This document shows, piece by piece, positions 1-5,874 of a stretch of DNA of 40,990 nucleotides (position 1 is its first letter; each line of letters opens with the position of its first letter). The position numbers and the translations under genes were made by a program. Source of the DNA: an uncultured Clostridia bacterium (GTDB lineage: Bacteria > Bacillota > Clostridia > Christensenellales > CAG-314); contig CANQJK010000009.1 of NCBI GenBank assembly GCA_947624235.1, positions 1 through 40,990 on the forward strand. The letters run 5' to 3'. The notes beneath the pieces were generated by a model. The model saw only the letters and a program-made list of their open reading frames with translations, was not told where the DNA came from and did no database searches.

Positions 1-70
1 AACGTTTTTGAGTTGTCCAATTCAATATGTTGCAAAAAAGATTGCGTTGCGCGCCAACTCAAAACGTTTT
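1..70. repeat. Inverted repeat opening each 388-bp unit
   Basis: AACGTTTTTGAGTTG at 1-15 faces CAACTCAAAACGTTTT at 55-70, so the start of each unit can fold into a stem of about 15 bp with a one-base bulge and a 39-nt loop. It recurs at about 388-457 and 776-845. It could be a mobile-element-like end or an RNA leader; the sequence does not decide. Confidence 0.6.
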
Positions 71-136
71 GTTTTTTCTTTTGCGCCTTTGCCACCTTCG
101 GCGCTCGGCTTCAAAGAAAAAACTTCGTCGCTTGCT

Positions 137-322
137 GTGGATCATCAAGCGACTGTTGTATGTGCTTGTGGCGCGACCTTTGAAACCGGAACCACCAAGG
201 ATACGGATTTGATCAAGGTGGAAATATGCAACAAATGCCATCCGTACTTTACGGGAAAGCAAAAGTTGGTAGACGCCGGCGGAAGAGTGGACAAGTTCAA
301 AAAAAGATACGGCATGCAATAA
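137..322 (+). CDS. rpmE: Ribosomal protein L31, copy 1 (atypical N-terminus)
   Basis: Large-subunit ribosomal protein bL31, zinc-binding (C+) type. The frame reads CACG, then [12 protein letters not shown] and the hallmark [14 protein letters not shown], giving the two Cys pairs (CxC and CxxC) that bind zinc. The usual N-terminus (a short stretch like MK-x-GIHP-x-Y) is missing: a GTG at 137 opens the L31-like part (DHQATVV), but no ribosome-binding site precedes it. The frame stays open upstream to an ATG at 8 and would add 43 residues unrelated to L31. The true start is therefore uncertain. A terminator follows 12 nt after the stop. The L31 identity is secure; whether this copy is translated is not. 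Confidence 0.75.
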   Translation: MDHQATVVCACGATFETGTTKDTDLIKVEICNKCHPYFTGKQKLVDAGGRVDKFKKRYGMQ

Positions 323-334
323 TGATAAAAGAGA

Positions 335-360
335 GAAAGCACTGGTTGCTTTCTTTTTTT
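335..360 (+). terminator. Rho-independent terminator after rpmE copy 1
   Basis: GAAAGCA (335-341), loop CTGGT, TGCTTTC (347-353), then seven T. Confidence 0.9.
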
Positions 361-524
361 GTTAAAACATAAAGACGCGCACATACAAACGTTTTTGAGT
401 TGTCCAATTCAATATGTTGCAAAAAAGATTGCGTTGCGCGCCAACTCAAAACGTTTTGTTTTTTTCTTTTGCGCCTTTGCCACCTTCGGCGCTCGGCTTC
501 AAAGAAAAAACCACGTCGCTTGCT

Positions 525-710
525 GTGGATCATCAATCGACTGTTGTATGTGCTTGTGGCGCGACCTTCGAGACCGGCACCACCAAAGATACCGATTTGA
601 TAAAGGTGGAAATTTGCAACAAATGCCACCCGTACTTTACGGGAAAGCAGAAGTTGGTAGACGCCGGCGGAAGAGTGGACAAGTTCAAGAAAAGATACGG
701 CATGCAATAA
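525..710 (+). CDS. rpmE: Ribosomal protein L31, copy 2 (atypical N-terminus)
   Basis: Second copy of the L31 body, almost identical in protein to copy 1 (one A to S change next to the start, one S to T upstream) but with many third-position changes. That pattern indicates that both copies were under protein-level selection at some time. It has the same CxC/CxxC zinc ligands and C-terminal [14 protein letters not shown]. The GTG at 525 again lacks a Shine-Dalgarno sequence, and the frame is open back to an ATG at 414 and beyond. Upstream lies the terminator of copy 1, so expression would need a promoter inside the repeat; I see no convincing one. Confidence 0.75.
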   Translation: MDHQSTVVCACGATFETGTTKDTDLIKVEICNKCHPYFTGKQKLVDAGGRVDKFKKRYGMQ

Positions 711-722
711 TGATAAAAGAGA

Positions 723-748
723 GAAAGCACTGGTTGCTTTCTTTTTTT
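723..748 (+). terminator. Rho-independent terminator after rpmE copy 2
   Basis: Same hairpin as in copy 1: GAAAGCA (723-729), CTGGT, TGCTTTC (735-741), seven T. Confidence 0.9.
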
Positions 749-775
749 GTTAAAACATAAAGACGCGCACATACA

Positions 776-948
776 AACGTTTTTGAGTTGTCCAATTCAA
801 TATGTTGCAAAAAAGATTGCGTTGCGCGCCAACTCAAAACGTTTTGTTTTTTTCTTTTGCGCCTTTGCCACCTTCGGCGCTCGGCTTCAAAGAAAAAACC
901 ACGTCGCTTGCTGTGGATCATCAATCGACTGTTGTATGTGCTTGTGGC
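776..948 (+). pseudogene. Truncated third rpmE unit
   Basis: This copy repeats the unit from its inverted repeat through the rpmE codons for the first zinc Cys pair (CACG) and then breaks at 948/949. The remaining L31 sequence, with the second Cys pair, is absent. The reading frame runs out at 984, overlapping the murC start. It cannot make a functional L31 and marks a recombination junction. Confidence 0.85.
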
Positions 949-980
949 ACACTTTCGATCTGTCGGTCATATAGTACAGT

Positions 981-2291
981 ATGATTATGGATGAAATTCC
1001 GCACCGAGTACATTTTGTAGGTATCGGTGGTGTGGGAATGAGCGGTTTGGCACAGCATCTTCACGGTTTGGGGTACGAAGTGTCGGGAAGCGACCGCGAG
1101 CAAAGCGAAATGACGGACAAACTCAGCGCCCTCGGTATCGAGGTACATATCGGGCACAGCGCCGAAAACGTTGCAGGCGCGCAGATGACGGTGCGCACAT
1201 CGGCCGTGGGAGAAAGTAACGTAGAGGTGAGGCGTTCGGAAGAGCTTGGCATCCCCGTGTTGCTCAGAGAAGAGCTGTTGGGAACAGTGTTCAACAGTTT
1301 CGAAAAGCGAGTTGCCATTTGCGGAACGCACGGCAAAACCACCGTTACGGCAATGGTGCACGAGATATTGGCGCAGACAAACGTGGCGCACACGGCGTTT
1401 ATAGGAGGCGTGTACAAGGGAAGCAACTACTACGGCGGTGGCGACATAGTCATTGCCGAAGCGTGCGAGTTCAACCGAAGTTTCTACAATTTGCAACCGA
1501 CTATTTGCGTGTGTCTCAATGCGGAGTGGGATCACCCCGATTGCTATGCAAACGCAGAAGAAGTGCGACAAGCGTTTGCCCACTTTGCTCACATGGCAGA
1601 GGACGTAGTGCTGTTGCCCTACGAGTTGAGAAACCTTGCTCCTCGCAACAAAAGGGCGTATATCGACAAAAGTCTTGCGGTGGAAAATCTATCCCTGTGC
1701 GAGGGCAAACCGCAATTCGACCTTGTGGGCGAGCAAACTTGCCCCGTACGGCTGTCCGTGGCGGGACAACACAACGTCTACAACGCCCTTGCCTCCGTGC
1801 AGACCGCGTGCCTGCTTGGGGTGCCCTTGGCGGACGCATGTCGAGCCTTGACGCAATTTGTCGGCGTAAAACGGCGCTGGACGGAAAAATACGTCCCCGA
1901 ATTGGGGCGCGTGGTGGCAGACTATGCGCATCATCCCACGGAGATAACCTGCTCTGTTTTGACGGCAAAAAGCGTGTGTAAGGGCAGGGTGCTGTGCGTA
2001 TTTCAACCGCACACATACACCCGCACAAAGGCGTTTTTCCGTCAATTTGTCACTTGCTTTGCGCAAGCCGACGCCGTTGCATACCTGCCCGTCTATTCCG
2101 CACGAGAAAAGCCCATAGCCCACGTCAACTCCTACGATCTGGCGCAAAAAGCTGTCAACATGGGGCTAAATGCCACGTTTGTTGCGGATTTTGCCTCTGC
2201 AAAGCAATGGATATTGGGCAACATGACGCCCGACGACATTTTGCTTGTGCTGGGCGCGGGAGATATAGTCAAGCTTGTGGATATGCTTTGA
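981..2291 (+). CDS. murC: UDP-N-acetylmuramate--L-alanine ligase
   Basis: Cytoplasmic Mur ligase adding L-Ala to UDP-MurNAc, the first amino acid of the peptidoglycan stem peptide. At 436 aa it is slightly shorter than typical MurC (about 450). Visible are the N-terminal Rossmann motif GIGGVGMSG (14-22), the ATP-binding loop GTHGKT (115-120), the central-domain pattern NAEWDHPDCY, and the C-terminal-domain DYAHHPTEI with the PHTYTRT segment. ATG at 981 and 987 are both possible; neither has a clear ribosome site, and the sequence immediately upstream is the broken end of the rpmE array. Its native leader may therefore have been lost, and transcription must come from inside or before the repeats. 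A hairpin at 2334-2361 may terminate it. Confidence 0.96.
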   Translation: MIMDEIPHRVHFVGIGGVGMSGLAQHLHGLGYEVSGSDREQSEMTDKLSALGIEVHIGHSAENVAGAQMTVRTSAVGESNVEVRRSEELGIPVLLREELLGTVFNSFEKRVAICGTHGKTTVTAMVHEILAQTNVAHTAFIGGVYKGSNYYGGGDIVIAEACEFNRSFYNLQPTICVCLNAEWDHPDCYANAEEVRQAFAHFAHMAEDVVLLPYELRNLAPRNKRAYIDKSLAVENLSLCEGKPQFDLVGEQTCPVRLSVAGQHNVYNALASVQTACLLGVPLADACRALTQFVGVKRRWTEKYVPELGRVVADYAHHPTEITCSVLTAKSVCKGRVLCVFQPHTYTRTKAFFRQFVTCFAQADAVAYLPVYSAREKPIAHVNSYDLAQKAVNMGLNATFVADFASAKQWILGNMTPDDILLVLGAGDIVKLVDML

Positions 2292-2333
2292 TCACAAAGG
2301 ATAAAATTGCTTTTTCTTCCTTTTTTTACATTT

Positions 2334-2361
2334 CACCGCACCGCAATAGGCGCGGTGTTTT
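2334..2361 (+). terminator. Probable terminator after murC
   Basis: CACCGC (2334-2339) pairs with GCGGTG (2352-2357), followed by TTTT. The T-tract is short, so this is a moderate call. It ends at the stop codon of the facing zinc-protein gene. Confidence 0.5.
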
Positions 2362-2362
2362 G

Positions 2363-2509
2363 TCATGAGAGGTATGCTATATCTCCTCCGCAATCGGGGC
2401 AAACAAATGCGTTGCGCTCGGCGCAGTTCGGGCAGGACTGTTTGCGACATTTTGTGCAAATGCAGTAGTTATCGGGATCTATATCTCTGTTGCAAACGTT
2501 ACATTTCAT
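2363..2509 (-). CDS. Small double zinc-ribbon protein, 48 aa
   Basis: Start chosen at the ATG at 2509 because GAGGTG lies 7 nt upstream. The protein is nearly all zinc ligands: CNVC, CICTKC, CPNC and CPDCGG. That gives four CxxC-type knuckles, enough for two zinc sites, as in small rubredoxin- or zinc-ribbon-like proteins. No further domain, signal or membrane segment is present. It converges with murC and is divergent from the YbjN-like gene. Its function is unknown; such proteins often act as adaptor or nucleic-acid-binding modules, but nothing here shows which. Confidence 0.75.
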   Translation of the reverse strand: MKCNVCNRDIDPDNYCICTKCRKQSCPNCAERNAFVCPDCGGDIAYLS

Positions 2510-2578
2510 TTTTTTCACCTCGTAACAATTATTGACAATTATGCCGATAATATATCTCAAATAAATTGAGCAAAAACA

Positions 2579-2607
2579 TTGATTTTATTAAACAGATATG
2601 TTATACT
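2579..2607 (+). promoter_or_regulatory. Sigma-A promoter for the YbjN-like gene
   Basis: TTGATT (2579-2584), 17-bp spacer, TATACT (2602-2607); the start codon lies 34 nt downstream behind CGGAGG. Confidence 0.75.
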
Positions 2608-2640
2608 CTGTTTACCGACACTAAATAAACGGAGGCTATT

Positions 2641-3126
2641 ATGGCAAAATACGAAGAAGCAAAAGCAATGTACAAGACTCTTTGTCAAACGCTCAACAAC
2701 ATTGAGTGGCGTTACAACGGCGAGGAAAAGGACGATCAATTTGTGGTGGAAACGGCCGCGGTAGGTTCCGACCTCAAAATGGGATTGCACATTTTGATAG
2801 AAGTGGACCGTCAATTGATGTATCTCAAATCCCCCATGCCCTTCCGCGCTCCCGAGGACAAAATAGATCTGCTCGGTAAAGCCGTGCTTATTGCCAACTA
2901 TTCCATGCTGAACGGCAGTTTCGAAATGGACCTCAGCGACGGTTACATTGCGTTCAAGATCGTTGTTCCCTTCATGTCCAGCATGATAAGCACCGAGGTT
3001 TGTCGCTACATGATAATCGTTTCCTGCAATATGGTAGATTGCTTCAACGACAAATTCCAGGCTCTTTGCGACGGCAAGATGACGCTTCAAGAATTCCAGG
3101 ATTTTGTGGAAAACAGCGACCGCTGA
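2641..3126 (+). CDS. YbjN-domain protein
   Basis: 161 aa, soluble and acidic, with no signal peptide. Alternating strands and helices with a central 'LIEVDRQLMYLKSPMPF' strand pair and an 'LLGKAVLIANYSMLNGSFEMD' segment resemble the YbjN / type III secretion chaperone-like fold (bacterial sensory-transduction regulator family). The role of such proteins in Firmicutes is not established. The ribosome site CGGAGG sits 8 nt before the ATG, and the gene has its own promoter at 2579. It is monocistronic: a strong bidirectional terminator separates it from degV on the other strand. The family call rests on pattern recognition and is moderate. Confidence 0.7.
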   Translation: MAKYEEAKAMYKTLCQTLNNIEWRYNGEEKDDQFVVETAAVGSDLKMGLHILIEVDRQLMYLKSPMPFRAPEDKIDLLGKAVLIANYSMLNGSFEMDLSDGYIAFKIVVPFMSSMISTEVCRYMIIVSCNMVDCFNDKFQALCDGKMTLQEFQDFVENSDR

Positions 3127-3234
3127 GTTTGATCGAAAGTTAGTTGCGCTTGTCGCATAAACGGCAAAAATGCGAACATGGGGTAAAAATTCCGTGTTTC
3201 GTTTACTGCAACGCCTCAACAAGTCTAACAGAAC

Positions 3235-3273
3235 AAAAAACACGGCTTTGAAACAACTCAATGCCGTGTTTTT
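3235..3273. terminator. Bidirectional terminator between the YbjN-like gene and degV
   Basis: AAAAAACACGGC (3235-3246) pairs with GCCGTGTTTTT (3263-3273). The A-tract and T-tract flanks serve both converging genes. Confidence 0.9.
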
Positions 3274-3290
3274 ATTTGAATTTTTTGCGT

Positions 3291-4157
3291 TTACTTGCCT
3301 ACAAAGCCGAGGACCATGGCGCTTGGCCCCAAATGCACGCCGATGATGGGGGAGAGCAGTCTTATCTTGACGTCTGCGTTGGGGTTGACCTCGCGTATTT
3401 TAGTTGCCAACTCGTTTGCATAGTTGTCGTCGTTGGCATGGGTGATGTACACCGTGTGACGGTTTTCCGTATCAGTTTTTTCAAGATAGTATTCTATCAT
3501 GCGCGCAATGGACTTTTTGTAACCGCGTTGTTTTCCCCACACGGACAACGTGCCGTCGGCGTTGAACTGTATCAGCGGTTTTATGTCCATCAATCCCCCT
3601 ATAAACGCCACGGTACGGCTTATGCGTCCTCCGCGTTTGAGACTATCCAGATCGTCCACATAGGCGCAAGCAAGCGTTTTGTGGCGAAATTCGTTCAGGT
3701 CCGCAAGGTTTTCGTCTATGGAAAGCCCTTTGTTCTTGTTTTCCACCATACGCTCGGCGATAAGCCCCGTGATGCCCGTTGCGCGCAAAGTATCCACGGG
3801 CACAAAGCGGGCATTCGGATATTTGGCATTCAACTCTTTGGCGGCAGAAACTGCCGAATTGTAGGAATTGGACAACCCGCTGCTCAGGCACAGGCACAAC
3901 ACCGATTGCCCTTTTTGAAGGTACGGTTCAAAGAATTCCGCCCATTTGGCAGGCGAGATCTGAGTGGTGCTCATGGGCGTTTTTTGCTTTACGAATTCGT
4001 AAAATTCCACAGGATCCATGCCCGTCTCGTCGTCCGTGTAGACGTGCACTTCTCCGTTTATTACAAATTCCATGGGGATAAGTTTCAGCTTACCCTGTTC
4101 TATATAGCTTTTGTCGATATCGCCCGATACGTCGCTAAACAGCAAATAGTCTTCCAT
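3291..4157 (-). CDS. DegV family fatty-acid-binding protein
   Basis: 288 aa, the usual DegV length. DegV/FakB-like proteins bind a single fatty acid in the cytoplasm and present it to a fatty-acid kinase for phospholipid synthesis. Visible are the N-terminal 'LLFSDVSGDI' strand, the lipid-contact motif STTQISP, the 'CLCLSSGLSNSY' helix start, the DTLRATGI segment and the C-terminal 'GVHLGPSAMVLGF' (usually G-x-H-x-GPGA). The start at 4157 is supported by GTAGGAG 5 nt upstream; the frame is open further but only through non-DegV sequence. It has its own consensus promoter (4222-4250). No fatty-acid kinase gene is nearby. Confidence 0.93.
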   Translation of the reverse strand: MEDYLLFSDVSGDIDKSYIEQGKLKLIPMEFVINGEVHVYTDDETGMDPVEFYEFVKQKTPMSTTQISPAKWAEFFEPYLQKGQSVLCLCLSSGLSNSYNSAVSAAKELNAKYPNARFVPVDTLRATGITGLIAERMVENKNKGLSIDENLADLNEFRHKTLACAYVDDLDSLKRGGRISRTVAFIGGLMDIKPLIQFNADGTLSVWGKQRGYKKSIARMIEYYLEKTDTENRHTVYITHANDDNYANELATKIREVNPNADVKIRLLSPIIGVHLGPSAMVLGFVGK

Positions 4158-4221
4158 AAATTCTCCTACAATAGTATGTGTTGCGATCCTGCAAAATATT
4201 TTGGCACAACTTTCAAACAAC

Positions 4222-4250
4222 AGTATAAAGTATTCGCAACTCGATGTCAA
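4222..4250 (-). promoter_or_regulatory. Sigma-A promoter for degV
   Basis: On the minus strand: TTGACA (4250-4245), 17-bp spacer, TATACT (4227-4222). Confidence 0.85.
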
Positions 4251-4496
4251 ACCGTTTTTTGACAAAAATTGACAAACGGCAAAATTTTGTAACTGTCGTT
4301 GCGCGAAGTCGCTCAAAAATTCTGTGTAATTGGTCGATAAAACACAAAAAAAGAGGAAGAAATTCTTGCCGTTTCTGTGGACGTATCTCTTATGGCTTCG
4401 AGGTGAGAGCATACCCTGCTTTCAGCGTGATGAGGAACTATCCCTCGGGAGTGGTTGTGTGGTAAAAAGCCGATTGGTGTGACGCTTTTGCTAACT
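4251..4496. other. Intergenic region with a candidate structured RNA
   Basis: Non-coding stretch between degV's promoter and the membrane zinc-ribbon gene. Bases 4394-4471 fold well: GGCTT (4394-4398) pairs with AAGCC (4467-4471), CGAGG (4399-4403) with CCTCG (4443-4447), and inside them TGAGAGCA (4404-4411) with TGCTTTCA (4417-4424) around a 5-nt loop. A further GAGG/CCTC option exists. Strand is undecided and I do not recognise a riboswitch, tRNA or SRP RNA. A weak peptide frame spans part of it but has no ribosome site. Confidence 0.4.
4463..4489 (-). terminator. Possible terminator of the membrane zinc-ribbon gene
   Basis: AAAAGC/GCTTTT stem (4484-4489 with 4465-4470) with a short T-run on the minus strand. 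It overlaps the candidate structured RNA. Confidence 0.45.
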
Positions 4497-5234
4497 TTAC
4501 TTCCATTCGCCGTATGTTGTATAAGAACTGCCACCTATGCCTTTATGCCCACAAAAACGGCAGTGATAATAGCTTTTAGAGTGGTATGTGGTCACATCTC
4601 GCGTAAATTTTACGTCTCGGTCCCTTGACACATGTCCAACTTCATTGCGGTCTTTATCATAGATCGTACCAACGGTTTCCGTGTACGTCTCTTTTTTTTC
4701 TTCTTTTTTTGTTACTGTTCTTTCTGAGCCGGGCACTTCACCGTCCCACACATGTGAACATAGTGCATGACACTCGGGGCACGTTTCAAAATGAAGAGCG
4801 TGACTGCAAGTTGTCAATGTCCCAAAAAACGGGATCAAAAATGCAATAATCAGGAAGGAAAACCCCCGCATATAAAATATGGTTGCCGAACTCAAAACGG
4901 AAAGTATCCAGCCTGTCAAGCCCACAATAAGGAAAGGCTTTCGAATCTTTTCTATTTGTTCCAGATAAACAGGCGTCCCTTGTGATGCGAGTTCTTCTAA
5001 ACGATTGTTAATATCAGCGCCCATATCCTTTATACACCAACTCGCCAGTCCGTACAGGCTTGAAGTAATAGGAACCGCAATTGCCAAAGCGGTATAATTC
5101 AATGTTGCTGCCGCCTCACTTATAAATGCAGACAAAATAAGATAGAATAACGGGCTGACAATACCCCACAAGATGCCCAAAACAATTCTCATTGTAATAT
5201 AATCACACACAAATCTTCTCATAAATTTTTTCAT
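4497..5234 (-). CDS. Membrane protein with C-terminal zinc ribbon, unknown function
   Basis: 245 aa; the start at 5234 has AAGGAG 8 nt upstream. The N-terminal half has two hydrophobic segments ('LGILWGIVSPLFYLILSAF', 'ALAIAVPITSSLYGLASW'), then a soluble helix, then two more around 'FLIVGLTGWILSVLSSATIFY' and 'FLIIAFLIPFFGTL'. The C-terminal third is a soluble tail with CPEC-(x3)-C at its start and CRFCGHKG near its end, separated by a charged K/E/T-rich linker. The ligands could build a split zinc ribbon. It resembles no family I can name. A transcription terminator lies just upstream of its ribosome site (5263-5295), downstream of a structured RNA with its own promoter, so expression may be controlled by attenuation. 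Confidence 0.8.
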   Translation of the reverse strand: MKKFMRRFVCDYITMRIVLGILWGIVSPLFYLILSAFISEAAATLNYTALAIAVPITSSLYGLASWCIKDMGADINNRLEELASQGTPVYLEQIEKIRKPFLIVGLTGWILSVLSSATIFYMRGFSFLIIAFLIPFFGTLTTCSHALHFETCPECHALCSHVWDGEVPGSERTVTKKEEKKETYTETVGTIYDKDRNEVGHVSRDRDVKFTRDVTTYHSKSYYHCRFCGHKGIGGSSYTTYGEWK

Positions 5235-5262
5235 TTTTCTTCTCCTTAAAAATTTTTTGTAT

Positions 5263-5295
5263 AAAAAAAGGTGCCACTCTTGCGAAACGGCACCT
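5263..5295 (-). terminator. Terminator directly upstream of the membrane zinc-ribbon gene
   Basis: On the minus strand AGGTGCC (5295-5289) pairs with GGCACCT (5275-5269), followed by a run of seven T. The gene's AAGGAG lies only about 15 nt further on, so this either ends an upstream small RNA or acts as an attenuator. GGCGC (5305-5301) can instead pair with GTGCC (5293-5289), which would break the terminator. Confidence 0.85.
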
Positions 5296-5428
5296 GTAAA
5301 GCGCCTACTCGCATAGTTGCGACACCGATTCACAATACATCCTGCAAAGGATTTAATTGAGTGCGAATGAGGTACACTTTACCTGAGTAAAGTATGCCTT
5401 TGCAAAATGTATTAAAATCGTGTCGCAA
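5263..5428 (-). ncRNA. Structured RNA with own promoter and terminator, class unknown
   Basis: About 165 nt, read on the minus strand. A consensus promoter places the 5' end at about 5427, exactly at the base of a long rod. Helix 1 pairs 5420-5428 with 5317-5325 (9 bp) and continues with 5416-5419/5327-5330. Helix 2 pairs 5407-5412 with 5335-5340, helix 3 pairs 5397-5404 with 5343-5350, and an apical hairpin pairs 5387-5393 with 5376-5382 around CTGA. The distal side carries an asymmetric loop of about 25 nt. A TCGCA/TGCGA hairpin (5318-5322 with 5309-5313) competes with helix 1, and the terminator follows. It could be a free-standing small RNA (6S-like rods look similar) or a riboswitch-like leader of the membrane gene. 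I recognise no known aptamer. Confidence 0.7.
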
Positions 5429-5432
5429 TGAT

Positions 5433-5461
5433 ATTGTATGATATTGTAGGTAATTTGTCAA
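5433..5461 (-). promoter_or_regulatory. Consensus sigma-A promoter of the structured RNA
   Basis: Minus strand: TTGACA (5461-5456), 17-bp spacer, TACAAT (5438-5433). Confidence 0.88.
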
Positions 5462-5514
5462 TAAACAAAAAATAAAAAGCAAAATTTTTCAATCTCAAAG
5501 GCTGTATCTTTTAT

Positions 5515-5663
5515 AACGCCGAGACGAGCGTTTCTTCCTACCTGCACCGTGACGAGAGTAGATGCCACAAGCGCGCTATGGAGTCGTTTATTATTCATTA
5601 CGCTATGCGCATTGTTTTTGTTGTGTAGGAGCGGGTAAAAGTCCGAGCAGGTAGACGGAAACG
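5515..5663 (-). ncRNA. Second candidate rod-like RNA
   Basis: CGTTTC (5529-5534) pairs with GAAACG (5658-5663) and CTACCTGC (5538-5545) with GCAGGTAG (5647-5654), separated by a symmetric 3x3 internal loop. Together they close a roughly 100-nt interior that contains CACAA/TTGTG and GCGC/GCGC pairings. A minus-strand promoter (5666-5695) would start transcription at the base of this stem. An AACGC/GCGTT hairpin (5515-5519/5528-5532) lies at the other end, without a clear T-tract. Strand and 3' end are uncertain. The overall shape would fit a 6S-type RNA, but no diagnostic sequence was recognised. Confidence 0.45.
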
Positions 5664-5665
5664 CG

Positions 5666-5695
5666 ATTCAATTTTTTGCAGGCAGAAACTGTCAA
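5666..5695 (-). promoter_or_regulatory. Probable promoter of the second candidate RNA
   Basis: Minus strand: TTGACA (5695-5690), 18-bp spacer, TTGAAT (5671-5666; 4 of 6 matches to consensus). Confidence 0.5.
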
Positions 5696-5874
5696 GTAGA
5701 GCAATTTTGTAATTTTCGTTGCGCGATTTTTTGCAAAATGGTATTGTGAAACATATGTTTTTGTATTATAATGTATTTGGTAACGGTTGCGTTTTGTGGC
5801 GGGAGACTACCCGTCGGAGCGGTTTTTGCAAAGGCTTTCAAGCGCAACGAAACTTGACAAAAGGAGAAAATATC

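Larger units (their letters stand above)
1..948 (+). repeat. Tandem array of a 388-bp unit carrying rpmE body and terminator
   Basis: Three head-to-tail copies: 1-387 (left end possibly outside the window), 388-775, and 776-948 (truncated). Each unit has an inverted-repeat segment, a T/C-rich stretch, most of an rpmE reading frame, a Rho-independent terminator and a 27-nt spacer. Copies 1 and 2 differ by one T in a T-run and by scattered substitutions that cluster in the rpmE part and are nearly all synonymous, while the non-coding parts are almost identical. The third copy matches copy 2 up to base 948 and then switches abruptly to the sequence in front of murC. Confidence 0.95.

Noticed and set aside
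59..924. Minus-strand frames across the rpmE array (for example 297-707)
   Set aside because: They repeat with the unit, lack ribosome sites and are antisense to clear L31 codons.
4244..4465. Plus-strand 73-aa frame upstream of degV
   Set aside because: No ribosome site, odd composition, and it overlaps the foldable region and degV's promoter.
5263..5428. T-box leader reading because of an AGTGGCACC-like string
   Set aside because: The string lies in the 3' arm of the terminator, not the 5' arm, and no specifier or stem I layout is seen.
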